Assembly: GCA_024277255.1 (NCBI GenBank)
Contig: JAJRVQ010000040.1
Coordinates: 1-44,514, forward strand
DNA length: 44,514 nucleotides
Source of the DNA: Acidobacteriota bacterium
GTDB taxonomy: Bacteria > Acidobacteriota > Thermoanaerobaculia > Multivoradales > SZUA-115
Direction: 5' to 3'
Shown here: positions 36,544 through 44,514 of the stretch, piece after piece
Position numbering within the stretch: position 1 is the stretch's first letter
How the letters are laid out: each line of letters opens with the position of its first letter
Notes under the pieces: generated by a model
What the model saw: the letters and a program-made list of their open reading frames with translations, nothing else
Database searches by the model: none
What the model was told of the DNA's origin: nothing
Position numbers and translations under genes: made by a program

Positions 36544-37611
36544 CTAGTTCTCGTCCAACTCCACTGACAGGTCGACTTGGCCGCCGGATTCGACCTCGAA
36601 CTCCACTTCCTTACCTTCGTAGCCGGGACGCACGATGTGGAGGCTATGCTCGCCGGAATCGATGATCAGCCCCGAGTGCAGCCGACCCAGCTCGTCCGCG
36701 GTGCCCAGGAACCGGCCGTCGAGGTAGATGGAAGCATCGCTCGGCTCGACTGCCAAGGCTAAGCGCCCGGGCTCGCCGCGCGCATCCAGAACGTCGTCGC
36801 GCCGGTCAAGACGGACCCGCGCTACACGCTCACGATCCTGCCTGAGACGCTCTTCGCGACGGGCGGTGGATTTCGCCATCAAATCTTCCGGCAGAACCGA
36901 CTCTCCCGGCACCATACGGTCTTCGACATCGATGACGACGCCCGGATAGATGGTGTACTGGCGAGCGATCGTCTCGTACCCTTCCTTGTAGATCACAATG
37001 TCGTAGGTACCCTCTTCGAGCCACAGATAGCTCGGAAAGCCGTCGAAGTTGTCGGCCACTCCGATGCGCTGGCCGTCGACGTAGATCCGAGCTTTCTCAG
37101 GCCGCACGTCGAGATCGAGAGCACCCCATTCGCCTTCGGAACTCCTGTAGTAAGCCGGACCTCCGCCCCACCCGAAGTACGAAAACGAGAACGGGTAGTA
37201 GCCGAAGAAACCGTAGGACGGATAGTAGTAGTAGCCCGGGTAACCCCCGTAGTAGTAGCTGTGGCCGCGGTACCCGTAATGATGACGGCTGGGGTAGCGC
37301 CCACGATAGTAGTTGGGGCTACGTTCGAGCCGTCTCGGCGAAGATGAGCCCCGCGGCGAGCCCACGGAATGGCTCGGCGTGCTTCCCCGCGGCCGGGTCG
37401 CCGAAGCCCGAGTTCGACCGGCGGAGCCTGAGGTGCTACGCGTCGCGCGCTGCGAGCTGCGAGCGCTCGAGCGCTCGACCTTCTTTGCATCTCCGGAATC
37501 CTGCGCGGCGGTATCAGCCGCAGCCAACGATCCCGGTATCCAGAGCACAAATGCCAGCAGTCCTGCCACCGCCAGTGGAAAAAATCTCTTCCTGTGTTGA
37601 GTCATTGTCAT
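36544..37611 (-). CDS. Secreted PEGA-domain protein with Tyr/Gly-rich segment
   Basis: This 355-residue protein has a signal peptide (to about SLAAADT), a Ser/Arg-rich linker (60-105), and a Tyr/Gly/Pro-rich stretch at about 110-160 (for example SYYYGGYPGYYYYPSYGFFG). Two PEGA domains follow: one at about 170-235 (LDLDVRPEKARIYVDGQRIG, then LEEGTYDIVIYKEGYE) and one at about 285-350 (LAVEPSDASIYLDGRFLG, then GEHSLHIVRPGYEG). PEGA domains are surface-associated beta modules of unsettled function. The ATG at 37611 overlaps the stop of the upstream glycosyltransferase (ATGA) and has AAGGAGA seven bases before it, so the two are translationally coupled. Confidence 0.85.
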   Translation of the reverse strand: MTMTQHRKRFFPLAVAGLLAFVLWIPGSLAAADTAAQDSGDAKKVERSSARSSQRATRSTSGSAGRTRASATRPRGSTPSHSVGSPRGSSSPRRLERSPNYYRGRYPSRHHYGYRGHSYYYGGYPGYYYYPSYGFFGYYPFSFSYFGWGGGPAYYRSSEGEWGALDLDVRPEKARIYVDGQRIGVADNFDGFPSYLWLEEGTYDIVIYKEGYETIARQYTIYPGVVIDVEDRMVPGESVLPEDLMAKSTARREERLRQDRERVARVRLDRRDDVLDARGEPGRLALAVEPSDASIYLDGRFLGTADELGRLHSGLIIDSGEHSLHIVRPGYEGKEVEFEVESGGQVDLSVELDEN

Positions 37612-38546
37612 GGTTGGTTCTCCTTGTCTTTGAGACCCGCACTGTCTCGCCACCCCCTATGGAGGCCGCGAATGTAGTGAAATCGAAGAACTCGCTCCCA
37701 CCAGCGTGCCGCCCTCACCGGTAGATACTGCAAGGCGCGGACCAACCTCTCCAGCAGCCATTGTGGGCCCCGCGACGGCACCGGCGGCGGCCCATCCTCC
37801 GCCAGCCCTAGAAACCCACCCAGCTCGGGGTGCAGCCGATAGAAGACGACGGCCGAGTAGCCGGCTTTCTCTTGCCGCTGGGCAAACCGGGCCAGGTCGG
37901 TCGGATGATCATGTTCGGTGATCGCGGACGGCTCGTAGGCCAGACGCATGCCACGACGGAAGAGACGGTAGCTGGTCTCGATATCTTCCCAAGCAGCGTA
38001 GGGAAACCGCGGGTCGAACGGCTCTTCGAGCAACATCTCCCGGCTCAGCGACAGGTTCGAGGTATAGAAGAAGTTGAAAGGGACCTGGTCGGGGTCTTCG
38101 ATCAACCGATATCCAAACTGTAGCCCGTGTTCATTGATGTAGCGCAGGAACGGTGACAAGCGCATCCGCGGGTGCCACCGAGTGTACCCGATCACCGCCT
38201 GCTCAGGCTGGCGACCGAGGCGGGCATGCGCCGCTTGATGGGCGGCGAGCCATCCGGGCTGCGGGACGGTGTCGTCCCCGAGGAAGGCCACTCGTGGAGC
38301 TCTAGCAGCTCGTACGCCGGCGTTGCGAGCCACCGCCGGACCGGCGTTTTGCTGGCTCAACAGCTGGACCGGCCGGCGAAACGAGCGGGCCTTCAGCCAC
38401 GCGCCGGTGCCGTCGGTCGAGCCGTCGTCGACCACCACGACTTCGAACTCATCACAGCCTTCTTGCGCTTCGACGGCATCCATCACCTCCGGCAACACGT
38501 CGAGGCGATTGAAGGTCGGGATAACGATGGAAACGGAGAATCCCAC
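37608..38546 (-). CDS. Family 2 glycosyltransferase
   Basis: This 312-residue GT-A enzyme begins SVSIVIPTFNRLDVLPEVMD, has the nucleotide-sugar motif VVVDDGSTDGTGAW and a DxD-type acidic motif (LGDDTVPQPGWLA). A later aromatic and acidic block (YAAWEDIETSYRLFRRGMRL) is typical of GT2 enzymes of polysaccharide or glycoprotein assembly. No membrane helices are evident. The start is a GTG with no strong ribosome-binding site. Its stop overlaps the start of the PEGA gene, suggesting that the enzyme and that Ser-rich surface protein are made together; glycosylation of the PEGA protein is speculation. It diverges from the ECF sigma gene across 81 bases. Confidence 0.9.
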   Translation of the reverse strand: MGFSVSIVIPTFNRLDVLPEVMDAVEAQEGCDEFEVVVVDDGSTDGTGAWLKARSFRRPVQLLSQQNAGPAVARNAGVRAARAPRVAFLGDDTVPQPGWLAAHQAAHARLGRQPEQAVIGYTRWHPRMRLSPFLRYINEHGLQFGYRLIEDPDQVPFNFFYTSNLSLSREMLLEEPFDPRFPYAAWEDIETSYRLFRRGMRLAYEPSAITEHDHPTDLARFAQRQEKAGYSAVVFYRLHPELGGFLGLAEDGPPPVPSRGPQWLLERLVRALQYLPVRAARWWERVLRFHYIRGLHRGWRDSAGLKDKENQP

Positions 38547-38627
38547 CCGGCAATTTTACTGTTGATTGGTGACGGTCCACCGAATTTTTCGCTCCTTGCC
38601 CACGTATACCGTAGAGTGAACGTACAA

Positions 38628-39275
38628 ATGACTCTACAAACCACTCCGGTGATCGTTCCCTCAATCGGCGGATCTCCCACCGACGCTGAGCTGGTTCGAC
38701 GTACCAGAAAAGGCGACAACAGCGCCGCCGACGCGCTGGCTCGACGTTTTCGCCAACCGGCCTATTGTCTGGCGCTGCAACTTCTTGGCAACCCGGACGA
38801 CGCGCTCGACGTGGCGCAAGATTCGCTGCTGAATTTTTTCACCACACTGCACCGATTCGACGCCAGCCGGCCGGTCAAGCCGTGGCTACTGACCATCGTG
38901 CGCAATCGGGCGCGCGATTTGATGCGCCGCCAGAAGGTGAGAAACAAGGTGGCGCTCGACCCCACCGGCGGTGGTCCCACAGACGAAGAGGCGACCTACA
39001 TTCCCCAACTGATCGATCAGTCGGCCGACCCGGAGGGCGATGCTCGGCAGAGCCAACTTCGGCACCATCTGTGGGCTGCGCTCGGCCGTTTGACCACCGG
39101 GCAGCGAGAAATTCTCATCCTTCGCGACTATCAGGATCTTTCTTACTCCGAGATCGCCGAGGTTCTTTCTATTCCCATCGGCACGGTCATGTCTCGGTTG
39201 CACCGTGCTCGCACGAGTTTGCGAGGTCTACTCGGCGATGAGTTTGCCGGGAGCTTCATGCGGAGGACGCCGTGA
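38628..39275 (+). CDS. ECF-type RNA polymerase sigma factor
   Basis: This 215-residue protein has a sigma-2 region (about 33-95: QPAYCLALQLLGNPDDALDV, then SLLNFFTTLHRFDASRPVKP and WLLTIVRNRARDLMRR) and a sigma-4 region (about 146-200: LGRLTTGQREILILRDYQDL, then SYSEIAEVLSIPIGTVMSRL). It should redirect RNA polymerase to extracytoplasmic-stress promoters. The ATG at 38628 lies in the loop between GTAGAGT (38611-38617) and ACTCTAC (38631-38637). A GTG at 38616 is an alternative. The stop overlaps the next gene by 4 bases. The long upstream in-frame extension is antisense to the glycosyltransferase gene and is not coding. Confidence 0.93.
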   Translation: MTLQTTPVIVPSIGGSPTDAELVRRTRKGDNSAADALARRFRQPAYCLALQLLGNPDDALDVAQDSLLNFFTTLHRFDASRPVKPWLLTIVRNRARDLMRRQKVRNKVALDPTGGGPTDEEATYIPQLIDQSADPEGDARQSQLRHHLWAALGRLTTGQREILILRDYQDLSYSEIAEVLSIPIGTVMSRLHRARTSLRGLLGDEFAGSFMRRTP

Positions 39276-39715
39276 GCGACCAACAGAGCACCACATTCGA
39301 CGAAGCCCTTCTTTCGGGATACCTCGACGGCGAGCTGACCCAGGCTCAAGCACAACGAGTACGCATTCAGCTGGAAGACGACCCCAGCGCGCGTGCCCTC
39401 TTAGAGGAGTTGAGACAGATGCGACAAGCCACCATTTCAACCCGATTCCCGGTCCCTGACGATGATCAATGGGACGAGCGGCCACGCGGTCTTGCCAGCC
39501 GGCTGAGCCGCTACTTCGGCCTCGGCACGATGGCGATCTGGCTGGTCGCCATCGCTGTCTTCGCTCTCTGGGAGATGGCGCGCTCCAGTGGCCACTGGGG
39601 CGGCGCGCTCTTCGTCTTCGGCGGCATGGCCGGCCTTGGCCTGGTGACCCTCTCCGTGATCCTCGATCGACTGCGAACCCTGAAGAGCGACCGCTACCGG
39701 AAGGTGCAGAAATGA
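39272..39715 (+). CDS. Anti-sigma-factor-like membrane protein
   Basis: This 147-residue protein starts at a GTG overlapping the sigma stop. The N-terminus has the anti-sigma signature EALLSGYLDGELTQAQAQRV and RIQLEDDPSARALLEELRQM, found in zinc-containing anti-sigma domains, but it has no cysteines, so zinc is not expected. Two hydrophobic segments lie at about 85-103 and 110-130, followed by a basic tail. It probably holds the sigma factor at the membrane. The stop overlaps ybjQ by 4 bases. Confidence 0.85.
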   Translation: MSDQQSTTFDEALLSGYLDGELTQAQAQRVRIQLEDDPSARALLEELRQMRQATISTRFPVPDDDQWDERPRGLASRLSRYFGLGTMAIWLVAIAVFALWEMARSSGHWGGALFVFGGMAGLGLVTLSVILDRLRTLKSDRYRKVQK

Positions 39716-40032
39716 TCGTAGTCACCACGGATACGATCGCCGGCAAGAAGGTGGTGCGCACGCTCGGAGTGGCGCGCGGCAGCACCATCCGGGCGCGCCA
39801 TATCGGCCATGACATCACCGCCAAACTGCGCAACATGGTCGGCGGTGAGATCAGCGAGTACACCAAACTGCTGGGCGAAGCCCGCGAGCAAGCTCTCGAC
39901 CGGATGGTTGCCGAAGCCCACGAGCTGGGCGCTAACGCCATCATCGGAGTCCACTTCATCACCGCCCAAGTGATGAGTGGCGCGGCGGAGCTACTCGCTT
40001 ACGGCACGGCGGTGGTGGTCGAAGACGTTTGA
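39712..40032 (+). CDS. ybjQ: YbjQ/UPF0145 family protein
   Basis: This 106-residue protein matches the YbjQ family: IVVTTDTIAGKKVVRTLGVA at the start, IRARHIGHDI, then GEISEYTKLLGEAREQALDR and MVAEAHELGANAIIGVHF in the middle, and ELLAYGTAVVVE at the end. Members form small pentameric rings; their role is unknown. Its ATG overlaps the anti-sigma stop, and a GGAAGGTG site precedes it. Linkage to the sigma/anti-sigma pair suggests it belongs to the same regulatory unit. Confidence 0.92.
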   Translation: MIVVTTDTIAGKKVVRTLGVARGSTIRARHIGHDITAKLRNMVGGEISEYTKLLGEAREQALDRMVAEAHELGANAIIGVHFITAQVMSGAAELLAYGTAVVVEDV

Positions 40033-40038
40033 CCCTGC

Positions 40039-41397
40039 CTACTCGCCGATCGCCATGACCTGGTCGAGGCGACGGTGTTTGAGCGGTAAGTCCTCGGGAA
40101 GCCACTCGGTGAACGCCCGGCAGGCGAAAAGCTCCTCGTCGCCAGGGTAGGTCGGGATGACGTAGAGCGGGAAGCGCTCGAAGATTTCCTGATCGCTACG
40201 CTTTCTACGCGCTTGAACTTGGCGGCGCTTGGCGGCAGCTTGTTCGAGGTGGCCCAAGAGGTAGGAGACGGCTCGCAGCTGCGCCACCGTGCGCGGATCG
40301 GTCAGCTGTGGCGTACCCGCCGGCAAGGTGGAGGGCGTTGCGACCCGTGGCGACTCGCCGAAGAGCCGGTTGACCGCTTTGATCAGTCCACGGCGGAAGA
40401 ACTCACGCGGGCCGTACCCGCGCCATTTGGCGGCGAGACCGACATCGGCCACCGGGAGCCCGACAGCGGGGGCACCGGCACCCGGAGCACCGGCACCGCC
40501 TTGACCCCCCGTATCCGCGATGTGGCCGTCGTAGGGGTCGATGCGGAAACTCTCCCCTCCCGGGTTGTTGCGTTCGAGCAAGGTCTGTGTACGGGAGAGC
40601 AAGGTCAGTTGAACGGCGGGCATGACCCGCTCCCACCAGCCCGCCTGGTAGTTCTTGTAGGCGGTGAGGAAGGCATTGCGCTCGAAGAGATAACCGCGGT
40701 TGTACAGGCCGAGCAAGTCGCTGGTGGCGCCGGAACGATGGTGAACCAGGGCATCGGGGCTGAAAATCACCCGCTCGCCGCTGGCCCACAGCCGCCAGCC
40801 CAGGTCCACATCCTCAAGGTAGGCGAAATAGTCCTGATCAAAACCGCCGGCGGCGAGAAACGACTGGCGGCGAATGATCATGTTGCCACCGCAGGCGAAG
40901 GCCAGCTCCTCGCCGGCCGCGGGCAGGGCAATCGCGCTCAGGCGACGACGAAAGTCCAGTTGGAAAGCGTGGCCATCGAAGGTCATAGCGCCGCGGGCGA
41001 AGTCGAGCCGTTCGCCTTGCCAGTCGACAATCAGGCCGGAGACAGCCGCCACATCCGCAGGCGCCGCGGCCAGCGCGTCGACCAGCGCGGCCAACCAGCC
41101 CGGGCACGGACGCGTGTCGTTGTTGAGCAAGACCACCGCCTCACCGCTCGCCTCGGCGATCAGCCGGTTGTTGCCGGCGCAAAAGCCGAGGTTCACCTGG
41201 CTCTCGATCAAGCGCACTTGCGGGTAGTGCCGCCGCACCCAATCGGCGGTGGCATCGCTCGAACCGTTGTCGAGTACCAGCACCTCCCATTCCACACCCG
41301 GAGCCTGCTGCTCGGCCAGAGCCGGCAGACAGATCTTCAGATGCTCGAGGCCGTTCCACGACAGAACGACGACCGAGACCTTACGGATCTTGCTCAC
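40039..41397 (-). CDS. Family 2 glycosyltransferase (rhamnosyltransferase-like)
   Basis: This 452-residue protein starts at a GTG that overlaps the upstream stop (GTGA). It has VSVVVLSWNGLEHLKICLPA, LVLDNGSSDATADWVRRHYP and VVLLNNDTRPCPGWLAALVD, and the later block FDQDYFAYLEDVDLGWRLWA. These mark GT2 enzymes that resemble dTDP-rhamnosyl transferases. A Gly/Pro/Ala-rich loop of about 25 residues lies near 300 (GGAGAPGAGAPAVGLP). The C-terminal third is charged and of unknown role. It is the last gene of a minus-strand glycan cluster. Confidence 0.88.
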   Translation of the reverse strand: MSKIRKVSVVVLSWNGLEHLKICLPALAEQQAPGVEWEVLVLDNGSSDATADWVRRHYPQVRLIESQVNLGFCAGNNRLIAEASGEAVVLLNNDTRPCPGWLAALVDALAAAPADVAAVSGLIVDWQGERLDFARGAMTFDGHAFQLDFRRRLSAIALPAAGEELAFACGGNMIIRRQSFLAAGGFDQDYFAYLEDVDLGWRLWASGERVIFSPDALVHHRSGATSDLLGLYNRGYLFERNAFLTAYKNYQAGWWERVMPAVQLTLLSRTQTLLERNNPGGESFRIDPYDGHIADTGGQGGAGAPGAGAPAVGLPVADVGLAAKWRGYGPREFFRRGLIKAVNRLFGESPRVATPSTLPAGTPQLTDPRTVAQLRAVSYLLGHLEQAAAKRRQVQARRKRSDQEIFERFPLYVIPTYPGDEELFACRAFTEWLPEDLPLKHRRLDQVMAIGE

Positions 41398-42671
41398 CCG
41401 GCCGGCCCTCGTGTGTTCCTCAGCCTCCGAGCGGCCCGCAACCAGCGGAGCAGTCGCTCGGCGGGAGCCTTCTGCGGCGCCACGGTCGCGGGCCGGAAGG
41501 CAAACCGTTCCTTGGTTTCATCCGTCACCGGGTTGCGGCAGAACTCGATCAGCGGTGCCAGAACCCGCGACCACTCGAAGGAGCGGGCCAAGTCGTAACC
41601 GGCCCGCCGCTTCGCCGCCACCGACTCGCCACCGGTGAGCAACTCGTCGAGCGCCAACGTCGCCGCTTCGACATCTCCCTCAGGGATGACCCAACCGGCA
41701 CCGCTGGCGGCGAGCAGGCGGCTGATCGCCCCCCCTTCGCTGGTCACCGACGGACAGCCGGCGACCAGGGCGTCGAGAAAGCGGGTGCGTAGCGAAAGCG
41801 ATGCTTCGAGCGACGGCCGGTGAGTCGCCACCAGCCCATCGACATCGCGCAGAAGATCGTAGCGCCGCTCCACCGGCACCCAGTCCATCGGCTGGACCCG
41901 AGTGCCCCACCAACCGCGTTTGCGGCACCAGCTTTCCACTTGGCCAAACAAGCGCTGCGGCGTGCTCTCGGGGTTGGGGTTGCGCACCAGAAGCAGGCTC
42001 CACGAGCGCTCATCGAGGAGCGCCAACGCCTTGAGGAGGGTCCACGGGTCGTACCAGTCGTAGAGGCCGCCGAAGAGCAACCGCGGCTCACCCCGGCGGC
42101 GCGGCGGTAGGACAGGACGATGGTCGGGAAGTTCTTCGGGAACGCCGAACGGCACCGCCGCGATCAACCCGTTGAGGTCGGGATCCGCCGCCATCCGCTG
42201 TGGATTGACCCGCCCCAGTGCGGTCATGAACCCCTGATAGTACAGCTTCTGCTCCGCCGAAGAGCAGAGGAAGAAATCTCCCCGGGACATCTGCAGAACC
42301 CAAGTTGCGTGGTCATTGCGATAGGGATCCAACCCCAGCGACTCCGCATAGTAGAGGTTCTCGACTAACCACGGATCGTAAAGATCGATCGCCGTGGGCA
42401 GCTCCGGCAGTTCGAGCAGCAGGTCGTTGGCCAGCTGCCCTTGGGCCACGGCCCCGTCGCAGTCGGCGAGAAGCTCAGCGAGCTTACCGCGCTCGAAGCG
42501 CCGCACCTCGGCGGGAATCTCCGGCACCTCGGCGGGATCGCCGGGCGTCAGCAAGACCACTTCGATGCCGGCGCGCGGCAACCGGCGGGCCAATTCGTAG
42601 TACCGCAGCGCGATACCCGCCATGGCGGGGCGCAGGGGTTCGCTGCTCAGCAGGGCAATTCGACTCCTCAT
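41394..42671 (-). CDS. GT4-like (GT-B fold) glycosyltransferase
   Basis: This protein of about 425 residues starts MRSRIALLSSEPLRPAMAGI, typical of the first Rossmann domain of GT-B glycosyltransferases. RYYELARRLPRAGIEVVLLT follows. The C-terminal domain has FGGLYDWYDPWTLLKALALL, SLSLRTRFLDALVAGCPSVT and EGGAISRLLAASGAGWVIPE, near the usual donor-binding region. The exact sugar is not predictable. Upstream in-frame starts exist (for example the GTG at 42710), but the conserved domain begins at this ATG; its ribosome-binding site is weak. It overlaps the next glycosyltransferase. Confidence 0.82.
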   Translation of the reverse strand: MRSRIALLSSEPLRPAMAGIALRYYELARRLPRAGIEVVLLTPGDPAEVPEIPAEVRRFERGKLAELLADCDGAVAQGQLANDLLLELPELPTAIDLYDPWLVENLYYAESLGLDPYRNDHATWVLQMSRGDFFLCSSAEQKLYYQGFMTALGRVNPQRMAADPDLNGLIAAVPFGVPEELPDHRPVLPPRRRGEPRLLFGGLYDWYDPWTLLKALALLDERSWSLLLVRNPNPESTPQRLFGQVESWCRKRGWWGTRVQPMDWVPVERRYDLLRDVDGLVATHRPSLEASLSLRTRFLDALVAGCPSVTSEGGAISRLLAASGAGWVIPEGDVEAATLALDELLTGGESVAAKRRAGYDLARSFEWSRVLAPLIEFCRNPVTDETKERFAFRPATVAPQKAPAERLLRWLRAARRLRNTRGPAG

Positions 42672-42702
42672 CCGGGGCTCATCGTCTCGGTGTGGCGGGT
42701 TG

Positions 42703-44514
42703 TTATCCACGCCAGCGTCGTAGCCATTGATGAAGGCGCCAGGCGCGGGTCGTTTCCATCTCGTGGACGACTCCGCCCAAGCGGTCGATCTCCGCATAGG
42801 TGGCGGCGACCGTCTCCGTCTGTGCGGCGAGGTCCTGGCGTAGCTGAGTCTCTTCGGCGAAGAGCCGGCGCATCTCCTCGGCGCTACCGGCGAGTTCCTC
42901 GCTCATCCTCTCGTTGTCGGCACGCAGCGAGACGACCTCACCATGCAGCCGGTGGCGCTGGCTCTCCTCTTCGCTGACCCGTCGATTCGCTTCCAACACT
43001 CGACGCTGAGCTTCCCCCAGCGCCTGGCGCTCGGCCGACAGCTGACGCTGGAGCTGTCCAACCTCCTCACCGCGCTCCACCACCTCACGACGCAGAGTGT
43101 CGACCGCTCGCGCCAACCTCGACGGCGTCAGCAGCTCTCGATGCTTGTCCAGCACCCGGCCTTTGACCGCGAGAAAATCGGCCCGCGAACGGGGCGACTC
43201 GCCGAGAATGTGGTGGCCACCTCCCCGGTAGTGGCGATACTCGCAGGTCACCGCCCGCAGGTGATGAAAGGCGGTGCGGCGAGCCAAGCGGATCAAGAAC
43301 TCCCAGTCCTCGAAGAAGTCGAAATTGGCGTCGAACTCTCCGACTTCGGCGAAGAGACCACGCTCGATGAGCAGAGTGTTGAAGGGAATATAGTTGTCGA
43401 GCAGCAGGATGTCGGGGTCGAAATCGCGGCTGTAGGGCAAACGGCGCTCGACGCAGCGCCAACCACCCAGTTCTTCGCCCAACGCCGCATCGCCTTGCCC
43501 GCCCTGCTCCTGCGCCGACAGTTCGTAGACGACGACCGCGGCATCGGTATAGGCGACCCGCACGCCGGGCGACTCGACCAACTCAACGAGGGTCGCCAGG
43601 TGTTCCGGCGCCACCACGTCATCGTCGTCGAGGAAGCCCACGTAGTCGCCACCGGCAGCCTCGACTCCCGCCTGCGCCGCCCGCGCACGGCCCAGATCCT
43701 CCGGCAACTCCACGCGCATCAGCGGCAGAGGAAACTCGGCTGGCGGCCGTGGCGACTCACCGCCATCGTTGACCAAGATCACCTCGACGTTGCGGTAGGT
43801 GCTGGCGGCAAGGCTTGCGAGCGCCCTTTCAAGGTGGTCGGGGCGGTCCTTGGTGCGCACCACGATCGACACCTTCGGCCCCTGGTCGACTTGCAGCAAC
43901 TCCGCCACTCCGCCGAGATGGGCGATCAACTGGGCCGGGCTGCGGGTGGAAAAATCGGCTGGGGTCAGTCGCCGGTAGGCCTCGACCGCCTCCACCGCGT
44001 CGCGTGGGATCGAGAAGGTCCGGTAGCGCGCCAGAGCGAGCTTGGCCGCCAGATAGTCATGGCGCTCCTGCTGGCTGGAATAGGCAGCCATCGCCGCTTC
44101 GATCCGGCTCACCTGGGCTGTGATGTCGACCAAGAGGTCGGGGAAAAGTAGGCGGTTGACCTCGTAGGCCAACACCCGCAGTTCGGCCACGGCCTGATCC
44201 AGCGCCCCATCCCCGCGTAGCGGCGCCAAGAGTCGATGGAGGGCGGCGAAGACGGCCCGATGGTCGGCGGTGATTTCGAGCGGCGAGGGTACCAACAGAA
44301 GCTCCACCGGTCGCGCAAGCAGTCGCTCCTCGATCGCCGCCGCCAGCTCCTCGACCCGGTACTCGAGCTGACCATCCGGGAACTCCAGATGGGTGAGTGT
44401 CGTCACCCCGAGGTGCCGGCAAGCCTCTTGCGCCTCGACGCGGCGCCGCTGCGAGTATTCGCCCGCGCTCAGACCTTGGGGAGGCAGGGCCGCGCTATCG
44501 CTCAAGAAGAGCAC
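42703..44514 (-). CDS. PIG-L deacetylase / GT2 glycosyltransferase / coiled-coil fusion (partial)
   Basis: The frame is open at the right edge, so the true start is outside; 603 residues are visible. Residues 1-140 resemble the C-terminal part of PIG-L (GlcNAc de-N-acetylase) domains: EYSQRRRVEAQEACRHLGV, LEFPDGQLEYRVEELAA and VPSPLEITADHRAVFAAL; the catalytic HPDDE motif would be outside. Residues about 215-430 are a GT2 domain (KVSIVVRTKDRPDHLERALA, VILVNDGGES, GFLDDDDVVAPEHL). Residues about 465-590 are a long coiled coil (REEVGQL-type heptads), ending in WRLHQWLRRWRG. It probably modifies amino-sugar-containing glycans. Confidence 0.85.
   Translation of the reverse strand: MLFLSDSAALPPQGLSAGEYSQRRRVEAQEACRHLGVTTLTHLEFPDGQLEYRVEELAAAIEERLLARPVELLLVPSPLEITADHRAVFAALHRLLAPLRGDGALDQAVAELRVLAYEVNRLLFPDLLVDITAQVSRIEAAMAAYSSQQERHDYLAAKLALARYRTFSIPRDAVEAVEAYRRLTPADFSTRSPAQLIAHLGGVAELLQVDQGPKVSIVVRTKDRPDHLERALASLAASTYRNVEVILVNDGGESPRPPAEFPLPLMRVELPEDLGRARAAQAGVEAAGGDYVGFLDDDDVVAPEHLATLVELVESPGVRVAYTDAAVVVYELSAQEQGGQGDAALGEELGGWRCVERRLPYSRDFDPDILLLDNYIPFNTLLIERGLFAEVGEFDANFDFFEDWEFLIRLARRTAFHHLRAVTCEYRHYRGGGHHILGESPRSRADFLAVKGRVLDKHRELLTPSRLARAVDTLRREVVERGEEVGQLQRQLSAERQALGEAQRRVLEANRRVSEEESQRHRLHGEVVSLRADNERMSEELAGSAEEMRRLFAEETQLRQDLAAQTETVAATYAEIDRLGGVVHEMETTRAWRLHQWLRRWRG

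Noticed and set aside
38172..38627. N-terminal extension of the sigma factor frame
   Set aside because: It is antisense to the glycosyltransferase gene and has no sigma-like sequence; the sigma domains begin after 38628.

Overview
This is a 44.5-kb window of high-GC, densely coding bacterial chromosome. The organism looks Gram-negative and didermic: it has System I cytochrome c maturation, a TonB-dependent receptor and an outer-membrane porin-like protein. The mixture of large secreted Ig-like/P-domain proteins, PEGA proteins, TPR-only proteins and many glycosyltransferases suggests Acidobacteriota (Thermoanaerobaculia-like). That placement is inference, because no rRNA or marker gene fixes it.

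Layout. (1) 1-5489, plus strand: a tightly overlapping ccmCDEFGHI cytochrome c maturation operon, cut at the left edge inside ccmC. (2) 5503-8668, minus strand: orphan NarL-type response regulator, SLC13/DASS transporter with RCK_C domains, and a two-CBS protein; a type II P-type ATPase diverges from it (8801-11587). (3) 11738-13783: a fusion of protein-isoaspartate methyltransferase with an erythromycin-esterase-like domain. (4) 13885-17133, minus: secreted subtilisin-like protease with four P domains. (5) 17349-19629, minus: three toxin-antitoxin-type modules (PIN plus antitoxin, RelE plus Phd/YefM, DUF5615 plus DUF433) and a frameshifted ORF6N-domain remnant, ending next to a tRNA-Gln(CTG) and gltX. 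(6) 21593-26146, minus: 1517-residue secreted multidomain protein with four Ig-like repeats. (7) 26465-28417, minus: P1B-type metal ATPase; divergent from it, a porin-like protein and a heme-copper-oxidase-like membrane protein (28688-31146). (8) 31203-34187, minus: TonB-dependent receptor. (9) 34493-36245, plus: a small exported peptide gene followed by a TPR-only protein, then an unusual array of eight hairpins (36234-36520). (10) 36544-38546, minus: glycosyltransferase translationally coupled to a PEGA protein. (11) 38628-40032, plus: ECF sigma factor, anti-sigma-like protein and YbjQ, all overlapping. (12) 40039-44514, minus: three glycan genes (GT2, GT4-like, and a PIG-L deacetylase/GT2/coiled-coil fusion cut at the right edge).

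The best candidates for something undescribed are the hairpin array, whose stems keep their shape while changing sequence between tandem copies, and the adjoining peptide/TPR locus, which has a 9-bp direct repeat at 21-bp period upstream and a perfect 14-bp palindrome before the TPR gene. Together they could be a small regulatory or signalling cassette, but this is inferred from architecture only. Other points of note are the ORF6N relic inside the toxin-antitoxin cluster, the two multi-enzyme fusions, the gltX/tRNA-Gln pairing and a 49-bp near-perfect palindrome between the metal ATPase and the porin.
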